Assembly (NCBI GenBank): GCA_965653565.1 | Contig: CBFHAI010000045.1 | Location: 1-34,899 of the forward strand | Direction: 5' to 3' | Origin: JALCLA01 sp965653565 | GTDB taxonomy: Bacteria > Pseudomonadota > Gammaproteobacteria > Xanthomonadales > Xanthomonadaceae | DNA length: 34,899 bases | Shown: positions 15,742-26,392 of the stretch, one piece after another | How the letters are laid out: every line of letters begins with the position of its first letter | Numbering within the stretch: the stretch's first letter is position 1 | Notes under the pieces: generated by a model | The model's database searches: none | What the model saw: only the letters and a program-made list of their open reading frames with translations | What the model was told of the DNA's origin: nothing | Translations under genes and position numbers: made by a program

Positions 15742-18129
15742 ATGCATAGACCGACCGGCCCGGCGCGTTCGTGTCGCACGATGGGCGTTTTCTTCGCCGT
15801 TGTGGCTTTGCTTGATTGCCGCACGACCGCGAACGCGGCGACCTTTCTGGTCGGTGGCGGCGGCGGTGCCTGTCAGTACACCTCGATCCAGGCCGCGATC
15901 GACGCCGCGGCCGCGAATCCCGGGCCCGATACCATCCGCATCGCGCCCGCCGCCACCGCCGACGGCGGCTACCTGCAACAACAACTTTCGATCAACGGTC
16001 AGGTGCTCACACTCGATGGCGGCTATGCCACGTGCGCCAGCGTCGCGCCGACGCAGGTCACCGGCCTGGATGGCGCCGGCGGTTCGGCCAACAGCGTCAT
16101 CAGCATCAGCGGCAACGGCAACGACGTGCGATTGCTGCGTCTTCGCATCACCGGCGGCGACGAAACCAGCGATGCCTACGGCGGCGGCGTCGGCGGCGCC
16201 TTCGGCGGCACGCTGCGGGTCGAAGAAAGCGAAATCGCCAACAATTCGGCCGGCTTCGGTGGCGGCATCTACGTCAGTTCCGGCAGCCTGGTGCTCGGTC
16301 CCAATGTCCGCATCATCGGCAACTCGGCCAGCCACGACGGCGGCGGCATCATGCTCGACGGCGGCGCGCTGCGCGCCGATGCCGACGGCATCTACATCGG
16401 CCTGAATCGCGCCGAAGACGGCGAGGGCGGCGGCATCGCGGTGCGGCAGGCGAATGCCGACCTCGGATCGCCGGGCGGTCTGGGGCTGCCGATGTTGCAT
16501 CTGAATCGCGCCAAGTACGGCGGGGCACTGTCGATCACGACCGGCGATCTGGGCATGGGCCCGTCGCGCGTGCGGCTGTATTCGACCGACGCCACGCGCC
16601 CGGTCCGGCTGAGCGGCAATGTCGCCACGGCCACCGGCGGCGCGGTGTTCCTGCGGCCTTCGTCCGATGTGTCGCTGGCCTCGGCCACCGCGACGCTGTG
16701 CGCGTCGGATTTCCGCATCGACGACAACCGCGCCGTCGAAGGCAGCGCGATCTACGCCGACAGCGACTACAGCCTCGCAAACGATCTGCGCGCGACGCAG
16801 GTTTATCTCAATCCCGAAACCACCTGCGAAAGCGTGCCCGCGCGTCCGGGCAACGCGGTGCGCTGCACCGGCGCGCCGGGTTGCAATTCGATCGACGGCA
16901 ACGAGGCCGGCGACGACATCGGTGCCACCACCGGCGCCACCATCCTGTTGCAGAACGCCGGTGCGCTGATCGCACGCAACGTCGCACTGCGCGACAACCT
17001 CGGCGGCCGCCTGCTGCGGGTTTTCGGCGATGCCGACCACGCCACCGGCCGCCGCGCGCTCGCCAGTTTCGATGGCTGCCTGATCGCCGGCAATGCGCTG
17101 ACGCAGGAGTTGATGCGGCTGCACGATGCGCAGGTCGGCCTGAGCCTCACCCATTGCACCATCGCCGACAATGCCAGCGGCGGCAGCGGCTTGTTCGTGT
17201 TCGACAACCAGGGCGAAACGCCGCTGACGCTGCAGCGCTCGATCGTCTGGCAACCCGGCGCCATCATCGTCGCGGGCACGCCGTCAGCGCGCACGGTGCG
17301 CGAACTGGTCGTCAGCCAAACCGCATCGCTCGCCGGCGGCACCGATCTGGTGCCGGCCGATCCGCGTTTCCTCGATGCGCAGTACGGCGACTATCGATTG
17401 CAGGCGGCATCGCCGGCCGTCGATTTCACCGGCACGGGCGCCGGTTCCGATCTCGACGGCGCACCCCGGCGGCGCGATCTGCCGGTCAAGATCGATCGCA
17501 ACGGCAATGGCGATCTGGGTGCCTACGAACGCCAGCTGGTGGGCAATCTCGTGCTCAATCCGCAGTTCCCGCCGCGCGACGACACGCCGCCCGATCTGTT
17601 CCGGCGCTGGAGCGTGCTGGTGCCCGAACGCGTGGTGTGGAGCAACGAAGACGCCGCCGGCGGCACCGGCTCGGCCTATATCACCTACACACCGCCGATC
17701 GATCCGGGCGGCGCCGGCGCGAAGGGCGCGGCCGTTGCCTACGCCGGCCTGCGCCAATGCGTGAACCTGCCGGGCAGCGCCGTGTATTCACTCAACGGTT
17801 CCACCCGCGTGCCCGGCACCGCGCAGGCGCGCGATTACGCGCGCGTGCATTGGACCTTGCGCCGCAACGATGCTTCCTGCAGTGGTCCGGCCGATGCGCA
17901 GGGCGATCACTTCCTGGCGCGTTCGTCGGCCTGGAGCACCGCCGCGCCGGCCTCGATCGCGTTGCAGCCGGGCACCTGGACCGGCAACAGCACGCTGGAA
18001 CTGACGCTCGAAGTGCTCGATGGCGATCTGGTCGGCAGCAACGAGGTCAATGCCTTCTTCGACGCGATCACGCTCACCGTGATCGACCTGGAAGTGAGCG
18101 ACATCTTCGCGGACGGCTTCGAAAACTGA
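15742..18129 (+). CDS. Secreted right-handed parallel beta-helix protein with FADGFE tail
   Basis: A 795-aa exported protein. Residues 1-33 form a signal peptide (hydrophobic GVFFAVVALLDC, cleavage likely after TANA). The body (about 35-570) is rich in short Gly/Asn/Asp-rich coils such as NNSAGFGGGIYVSSGSL and GNSASHDGGGIML, typical of pectate-lyase-like beta-helices. Near 591 it has NGDLGAYERQ, resembling the end motif of choice-of-anchor Q proteins. Residues ~600-780 look like a beta-sandwich. The protein ends IFADGFEN with no membrane helix or basic tail. Enzyme activity cannot be claimed; adhesion or polysaccharide binding is possible. A GGGGAG precedes the ATG. It lies between dapB and carA, immediately after an inverted-repeat element. 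Confidence 0.85.
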   Translation: MHRPTGPARSCRTMGVFFAVVALLDCRTTANAATFLVGGGGGACQYTSIQAAIDAAAANPGPDTIRIAPAATADGGYLQQQLSINGQVLTLDGGYATCASVAPTQVTGLDGAGGSANSVISISGNGNDVRLLRLRITGGDETSDAYGGGVGGAFGGTLRVEESEIANNSAGFGGGIYVSSGSLVLGPNVRIIGNSASHDGGGIMLDGGALRADADGIYIGLNRAEDGEGGGIAVRQANADLGSPGGLGLPMLHLNRAKYGGALSITTGDLGMGPSRVRLYSTDATRPVRLSGNVATATGGAVFLRPSSDVSLASATATLCASDFRIDDNRAVEGSAIYADSDYSLANDLRATQVYLNPETTCESVPARPGNAVRCTGAPGCNSIDGNEAGDDIGATTGATILLQNAGALIARNVALRDNLGGRLLRVFGDADHATGRRALASFDGCLIAGNALTQELMRLHDAQVGLSLTHCTIADNASGGSGLFVFDNQGETPLTLQRSIVWQPGAIIVAGTPSARTVRELVVSQTASLAGGTDLVPADPRFLDAQYGDYRLQAASPAVDFTGTGAGSDLDGAPRRRDLPVKIDRNGNGDLGAYERQLVGNLVLNPQFPPRDDTPPDLFRRWSVLVPERVVWSNEDAAGGTGSAYITYTPPIDPGGAGAKGAAVAYAGLRQCVNLPGSAVYSLNGSTRVPGTAQARDYARVHWTLRRNDASCSGPADAQGDHFLARSSAWSTAAPASIALQPGTWTGNSTLELTLEVLDGDLVGSNEVNAFFDAITLTVIDLEVSDIFADGFEN

Positions 18130-18250
18130 TTGGCGCGGCGCGCGCGCGACGCCGCCTTCGGAAAAAAAACCCTGCGTCCGAGCCTCCTGCGCGCCTCGGT
18201 CACGGCCGGATGCGCCGGAATTCACACCCGCTGCAGGACGGCATCGATTA

Positions 18251-18280
18251 TGGACAGCCCCCGCCGGGGGTCCGTATCAT
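18251..18280 (+). promoter_or_regulatory. Candidate sigma-70 promoter of the carA operon
   Basis: TGGACA (18251-18256) and TATCAT (18275-18280) each match the consensus at five of six positions, with an 18-bp spacer. The spacer contains CCCCC-GCC-GGGGG, a 5-bp stem, which could bind a regulator or affect promoter geometry. The predicted leader is about 140 nt. It includes a hairpin GACCCGC/GCGGGTC at 18319-18346. The rest of 18130-18425 shows no gene. Confidence 0.4.
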
Positions 18281-18425
18281 TGCGGCTCGCCTGCATCCCC
18301 TTTTCCTTCCGTCCCACGGACCCGCCTAGCGGCAGGCCCGCGGGTCGGCGCGCAACCGGCGCAACGCAACCGGTAATCCGGAACGCTGTGCGACGGGGCC
18401 ACCTTCCACATCAAGGCGAGCCAAC

Positions 18426-19568
18426 GTGACTCAACCTGCGATTCTTGCCCTGGCCGACGGCACCGTGTTCGAGGGCATCTCGATCGGCGCGCCGGGCTCC
18501 AGCACGGGCGAGGTGGTGTTCAACACCGCCATCACCGGCTACCAGGAAATCCTCACCGACCCGTCGTACGCGCGGCAATTGGTGACGCTCACCTATCCGC
18601 ACATCGGCAACACCGGCTGCACCGCGCCCGACGACGAGGCCGAGCGCATCTTCGCGTCCGGCCTGATCGTGCGCGAAGTGCCGATCGCACCGAGCAACTG
18701 GCGCAGCCAGACCGACCTGCCGAGCTGGCTGCGGGCGCGCGGGGTGGTCGCCATCGCCGATATCGACACCCGCAAGCTCACGCGGCTGCTGCGCGATCGC
18801 GGCGCGCAAAACGGTGCGCTGGTCGCCGGCGACAGCATCGATCGCGAAGCCGCCATCGCCGCAGCGCGCGCGTTTCCCGGTTTGAAGGGCATGGACCTGG
18901 CGAAGGAGGTCTGCACGCCGGACCGCTACGGCTGGGCCGAAGGCAGTCTCGATCTGGACAGCGGCGCATTCGCGCGGCCGGCCGCGAAATTCCATGTCGT
19001 GGCCTACGATTTCGGCGTCAAACGCAACATCCTGCGCATGCTGGTCGACCGCGGTTGCCGCCTCACCGTGGTGCCGGCGAAGACCCCGGCGTCGCAAGTG
19101 CTCGCGGAGAAACCCGACGGCGTGTTCCTGTCGAACGGTCCGGGCGATCCGGAACCGTGCGACTACGCCATCGCCGCGATCCGCGAATTCATCGCACAGA
19201 AAATTCCGACCTTCGGCATCTGCCTGGGCCACCAACTGCTGGGCCTGGGCGCCGGCGGGAGAACCTTGAAAATGAAATTCGGACATCACGGCGCCAATCA
19301 TCCGGTGATCGACCTCGACACCGGCCACGTCATGATTTCGAGCCAGAACCACGGCTTCGCGGTCGACGAGGCCAGCCTGCCGGCGAACGTGCGCGTCACC
19401 CACCGCTCGCTGTTCGACGGCTCCAACCAGGGCATCGAACTCACCGACGCGCCGGCGTTCTCGTTCCAGGGCCATCCGGAAGCCAGTCCCGGCCCGCACG
19501 ATGTCGGCGCCTTGTTCGACCGCTTCACCGCGATGATGTCGGCACGCGCCGCGGCAGGTGCCGCATGA
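18426..19568 (+). CDS. carA: Carbamoyl-phosphate synthase small subunit CarA
   Basis: CarA (380 aa) is the glutaminase subunit that supplies ammonia to CarB for carbamoyl phosphate, used in arginine and pyrimidine synthesis. The N-terminal CPSase_sm domain covers about residues 5-180. The class I glutamine amidotransferase domain follows, with the nucleophile Cys266 in GICLGHQ and the His350/Glu352 pair in GHPEASPGPHD. These correspond to E. coli Cys269, His353 and Glu355. Start is GTG 18426 behind AAGGCGAG. Its stop overlaps the ATG of an S9 peptidase gene (ATGA, 19565-19568). That peptidase gene separates carA from carB. Confidence 0.97.
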   Translation: MTQPAILALADGTVFEGISIGAPGSSTGEVVFNTAITGYQEILTDPSYARQLVTLTYPHIGNTGCTAPDDEAERIFASGLIVREVPIAPSNWRSQTDLPSWLRARGVVAIADIDTRKLTRLLRDRGAQNGALVAGDSIDREAAIAAARAFPGLKGMDLAKEVCTPDRYGWAEGSLDLDSGAFARPAAKFHVVAYDFGVKRNILRMLVDRGCRLTVVPAKTPASQVLAEKPDGVFLSNGPGDPEPCDYAIAAIREFIAQKIPTFGICLGHQLLGLGAGGRTLKMKFGHHGANHPVIDLDTGHVMISSQNHGFAVDEASLPANVRVTHRSLFDGSNQGIELTDAPAFSFQGHPEASPGPHDVGALFDRFTAMMSARAAAGAA

Positions 19569-21487
19569 TGCGCCCGCTGCGATTCGCCTTGCTCGCGCTG
19601 CTGCTGCCGTTTGCCGCAGCCGCCGCCGACAAATCCGCGCCCGAACGGATCGACGTGCGCGATTTCTTCCGCCACAGCGAAGTCAACGACATCGAACTGT
19701 CGCCGACCGGCGAATTCCTCGCCGTCACCGTGCCGCAGGACGACCGCACCCTGCTCGCGGTGCTGCGCACCGAGGACAAGGGCATCGTCGCCAAGTGGGA
19801 CTACGGCGCCAACATGCACGTGGTCGACGTGGTGTGGGTGAACGACGAGCGCTTCCTGGTGCGCGTCGCCGAGAAACTCGGCTCGTTCGACCGTCTTGTC
19901 GCCGATTCGGACGTCTACGCCGCCAACGCCGACGGCACGCGCCGCATGCAGCTCACGCTCGGCAACACCTACGAAATCGTCGACCTGCTGCCCGACGATC
20001 CGCGCCACATCCTGATGCAGCGCACGGTCGAGCGGCCCAATCTGTTCCGCGTCGACGTCTACACCGGCCGCATGAGCAAGGTGGCCGTCAGTCCGGTCGA
20101 AAGCGGCGGTTTCGCGGTCGATCACGAAGGCAAGGTGCGCTACGCCATCGGCCAGAACGAAGACCTGCAACTGGAAACCTGGCGCCGCTACGGTGACGAT
20201 TGGTCGAAGGTGGCGATCGTCGACGGCATGAGCGGCGGCTCGCAGGTGCCGGCCGGCTTCACGGCCGACAATCGCGGCGTCTACATGCTCGTCAGCGAGA
20301 AAGGCGAACCGCGCCGGCTGATGCTGCTGGATCCGGAAACCGGCAAGGAACAGGAACTGTTCTCGCATCCGTCGGCCGACATCGAGCAATTGATCTGGAG
20401 CCACGACGAAAAGCGCCTGCTCGGCGTGAGCTATCAGCCCGACTTCCCGCGCAAGAAATATTTCGACGGCGACGACGAGGAAACCGCCTTGCTCGCCTCG
20501 CTCGACCTATCGTTCCCCGATCAAAACGTGCGTATCACCAGCGCCACGCGCGACGGCCGTTACGTGCTGGCCTGGGTCGGCAGCGATGTCGATCCCGGCC
20601 GCGCCTTCCTGTACGACCGCAAATTGCAGAAGGCGACTTATCTGCTGTCGGCACGTCCGTGGATCGACCCGGCCAAGATGGCGAAGATGAAACCGATCCG
20701 CGTCACCGCGCGCGACGGCATGGTGCTCAACGGCTACCTCACGCTGCCGCCCGGCAGCGACGGCAAGAACCTGCCGCTGATCATGCATCCGCACGGCGGA
20801 CCGCACGGCCCGCGCGACGACTGGAGCTTCAATCCGGAAGTGCAGTTCTTCGCCAATCGCGGCTATGCGGTGCTGCAGATCAACTATCGCGGCTCGGGCG
20901 GCTACGGCACCGCGTTCACGTCGGCCGGCTACAAGAAATGGGGCACGGCGATGCAGGACGACCTCACCGATTCGGCGAAATGGGCGATCGAAAAAGGCTA
21001 TGCGGATCCGCAGCGCCTGTGCATCTACGGCGCCTCCTACGGCGGCTATGCCGCGATGATGAGCGCGGCGCGCGAGCCGGATCTTTACAAGTGTGCGGTC
21101 GGCTACGTCGGCGTCTACAGCCTGCCGATGATGAAGCGCAAAGGCGACATCCCCGAAAGCGATTGGGGCCAGAGTTTCCTCGACCGCGTGTTGCCGAGCA
21201 GCGACGCCGACATGAAAGCGCAGTCGCCGGCCTACCAGGTCGAAAAGATCCGCGTCCCGATCATGCTGGTGCAGGGCCGCAAGGATCGCCGCGTGCCGAT
21301 CGAACAGATGGAATTCTTCATCGACCAGCTGGAAAAAGCCGGCAAAAAACCCGAGAAAGTGATCGTCGAAGACAAGGAAGCGCACGGCTTCTACGACCTC
21401 GACAACAACGCCGAACTGTATCCGCAGATGATCGAGTTCTTCGAGAAATACATCGGCGCGGGCGCCAGCGCCGCGGCCCCGAACTGA
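19565..21487 (+). CDS. S9 family prolyl oligopeptidase-like peptidase, exported
   Basis: A 640-aa serine peptidase of the acylaminoacyl-peptidase/dipeptidyl-peptidase type. Residues 1-21 are a signal peptide ending AAAAA-D, so it is probably periplasmic. A beta-propeller-like region spans about 40-370. The alpha/beta-hydrolase domain spans about 390-635. The catalytic triad is Ser491 in GASYGGYAAM, Asp574 in GRKDRRVP, and His607 in EAHGFYD. The family signature HPHGGPHGPRDDW lies at about residue 405. It likely removes short peptides from oligopeptides in the envelope. It overlaps carA by 4 nt and ends 7 nt before carB, so it must share the car transcript. Confidence 0.93.
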   Translation: MMRPLRFALLALLLPFAAAAADKSAPERIDVRDFFRHSEVNDIELSPTGEFLAVTVPQDDRTLLAVLRTEDKGIVAKWDYGANMHVVDVVWVNDERFLVRVAEKLGSFDRLVADSDVYAANADGTRRMQLTLGNTYEIVDLLPDDPRHILMQRTVERPNLFRVDVYTGRMSKVAVSPVESGGFAVDHEGKVRYAIGQNEDLQLETWRRYGDDWSKVAIVDGMSGGSQVPAGFTADNRGVYMLVSEKGEPRRLMLLDPETGKEQELFSHPSADIEQLIWSHDEKRLLGVSYQPDFPRKKYFDGDDEETALLASLDLSFPDQNVRITSATRDGRYVLAWVGSDVDPGRAFLYDRKLQKATYLLSARPWIDPAKMAKMKPIRVTARDGMVLNGYLTLPPGSDGKNLPLIMHPHGGPHGPRDDWSFNPEVQFFANRGYAVLQINYRGSGGYGTAFTSAGYKKWGTAMQDDLTDSAKWAIEKGYADPQRLCIYGASYGGYAAMMSAAREPDLYKCAVGYVGVYSLPMMKRKGDIPESDWGQSFLDRVLPSSDADMKAQSPAYQVEKIRVPIMLVQGRKDRRVPIEQMEFFIDQLEKAGKKPEKVIVEDKEAHGFYDLDNNAELYPQMIEFFEKYIGAGASAAAPN

Positions 21488-21494
21488 GTTCGCC

Positions 21495-24719
<3,225 letters not shown>

Positions 24720-24728
24720 CCGAGATCA

Positions 24729-24880
24729 AGGGCGGGACACAGAGTTCGCAGAGGAAAAGCAGAGAGTTCACCGAGAAAGAATTTGGTTTGTTTTAAGGCT
24801 GCCGGTGTGACTCTGTCCACTCCAGCCTTTCTCGGCGAAACTCTTTTCTAAATCTCGGCGATCTCTGTGTCCCGCTCTCC
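24729..24880. repeat. Large inverted-repeat element, copy 3 (divergent subtype)
   Basis: Arms about 24729-24781 and 24828-24880 are inverted, with a spacer of about 46 nt. The outer core GCGGGACACAGAG is shared by both arms and resembles GCGGGACGC of the other copies. The inner part differs (CACAGAGTTCGCAGAGG and CCGAGAAAG). It fills the carB-greA gap, leaving about 70 nt before greA for a promoter. Confidence 0.8.
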
Positions 24881-24950
24881 ATCCAAACCTCGCCACGACA
24901 ACCGACTACACTCGCCCCAACGCAACGATGAAGCAAGACGGAGCAAAAGC

Positions 24951-25427
24951 ATGAGATCGCCCCTGACCGTGAAAGGCGCGCAGCGTCTGCGCGATGAGCT
25001 CGAGAATCTGAAATCGGTCAAGCGGCCCGAGGTGATCGCCGCGATCGCCGAGGCGCGCGCGCATGGCGATCTGAAGGAGAACGCCGAGTATCACGCGGCG
25101 CGCGAGCAGCAGGGTTTCATCGAGGGGCGCATCAAGGAGCTCGAAGGCACCTTGTCGAATGCGCAGTTGATCGATGTTTCGAAGCTCAACGCGGGCAGCA
25201 AGGTGGTGTTCGGCGCCACCGTGGAACTGGCCGACAACGAGACCGACGAGCCCGTCACCTACCAGATCGTCGGCGAGCTCGAAGCCGACATCAAGCGCGG
25301 CATGATTTCGATTTCCGCGCCGATCGCGCGCGCGCTGATCGGCAAGAACGAAGGCGATACCGTCGACATCGAGGCGCCGAGCGGACGTCGCAGCTACGAC
25401 ATCATCGCGGTGCGCTACGACGGCTGA
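24951..25427 (+). CDS. greA: Transcription elongation factor GreA
   Basis: GreA (158 aa, same length as E. coli) rescues backtracked RNA polymerase by stimulating transcript cleavage. The N-terminal coiled coil contains the catalytic acidic tip in ARAHGDLKENAEYHAAREQQ. The C-terminal FKBP-like domain ends with DTVDIEAPSGRRSYDIIAV. Start is ATG 24951 with GGAG at 24940-24943; an in-frame upstream extension is not family-like. It is followed after 7 nt by rpfE. Confidence 0.97.
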   Translation: MRSPLTVKGAQRLRDELENLKSVKRPEVIAAIAEARAHGDLKENAEYHAAREQQGFIEGRIKELEGTLSNAQLIDVSKLNAGSKVVFGATVELADNETDEPVTYQIVGELEADIKRGMISISAPIARALIGKNEGDTVDIEAPSGRRSYDIIAVRYDG

Positions 25428-25434
25428 TGCCGCG

Positions 25435-26391
25435 ATGAGCGGTGTCGATTCCGCGCCGGCGCTGACGCTGCTGCTGCCACCGCGCAGCCGATTGGCGGGC
25501 GACATCGCGGCGTGTCCGAAACTCGCGACCCTGTTGTCGCGCGCCGACCGCAGCGATGGCGATGACGGCGAACAGGCGCAGCTGCTGCGTCATTTCGATG
25601 TGCTGCCGCGCGGCCTGCCGGTGGCCGCATTGACGCGCGAAATCGATTGCGGCGATGCCGCGCATGGGCAGTGGCTGCGGGCCGATCCGGCGCATGTGCG
25701 TGCCGATCTTGGCGCCGGCCGCCTGCTGGCCTGCGGCGATCTGGATCTCACGCGCGACGAAGCCGACGCGCTGGTGCGCGCACTCAAACCGTTGTTCGGC
25801 GACGAGGGCAGCCCGATTTCGGTTGGCGACGCGACGCGCTGGTATCTGATGCTGCCGCGCGAAGTCGAATTGCCGGTGTTCGCGCCGCCGGAGCAGGTGC
25901 TCGGCGACGACATCTTCGCGCATCTGCCGCAGGGCGATCTGGGCCGCCGCTGGCGCCGCCTGATCAGCGAAGCGCAGGTCGTGCTGCACAATCATCCGGT
26001 GAATGCGCAGCGCGCGCAGGCCGGCAAGGCGACGGTGAATTCGCTCTGGTTCTGGGGCGGCGGCGGCTTGCCGGATCGTGTTTTGGCACAGGCGAAATTC
26101 ATCGTCAGCGACGATTTTCTGCTGCGTGCGCTCGCCGCCCGCGCCACCACGCCGACGCATGCCACGGCACAGATGACGAGCGAACTGCTGGTCGCCGGCG
26201 CGCTGATCGACGTGCGTTCCTTGCGCCGCCTCGGCGATCTGGAGACGCGCTGGATCGCGCCGCTGCTCGACGCGGTCGGTGCGCGCAGATTCGAACGGGT
26301 GCAGCTCGATTTCGCCGACGGCGCGCAATGGCATTACCGTCGCGGCCACCGCTGGCGCCTGTGGCGTCGTCCCGCCACGACTTTCGCCTGA
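25435..26391 (+). CDS. rpfE: RpfE-like conserved protein (COG4255-type)
   Basis: A 318-aa cytosolic protein, recognised from its place between greA and recJ and from the segment EAQVVLHNHPVNAQRAQ followed by NSLWFWGGGGLP. That segment is characteristic of the family called RpfE in Xanthomonas and often labelled phosphoglycerate mutase. Known data link rpfE to regulation of pathogenicity factors, but its biochemical activity is unknown to me. The mutase label is not supported by a motif I can see. The WYLMLP and DDIFAHLPQG segments are also family-like. Start is ATG 25435, 7 nt after greA. Its stop lies 1 nt before the recJ GTG, so the genes are probably co-translated. Confidence 0.8.
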   Translation: MSGVDSAPALTLLLPPRSRLAGDIAACPKLATLLSRADRSDGDDGEQAQLLRHFDVLPRGLPVAALTREIDCGDAAHGQWLRADPAHVRADLGAGRLLACGDLDLTRDEADALVRALKPLFGDEGSPISVGDATRWYLMLPREVELPVFAPPEQVLGDDIFAHLPQGDLGRRWRRLISEAQVVLHNHPVNAQRAQAGKATVNSLWFWGGGGLPDRVLAQAKFIVSDDFLLRALAARATTPTHATAQMTSELLVAGALIDVRSLRRLGDLETRWIAPLLDAVGARRFERVQLDFADGAQWHYRRGHRWRLWRRPATTFA

Positions 26392-26392
26392 C

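Noticed and set aside
15688..17253. 521-codon minus-strand frame opposite the beta-helix gene
   Set aside because: Ala/Arg/Val-rich shadow; the plus strand has a signal peptide, ribosome-binding site and family repeats.
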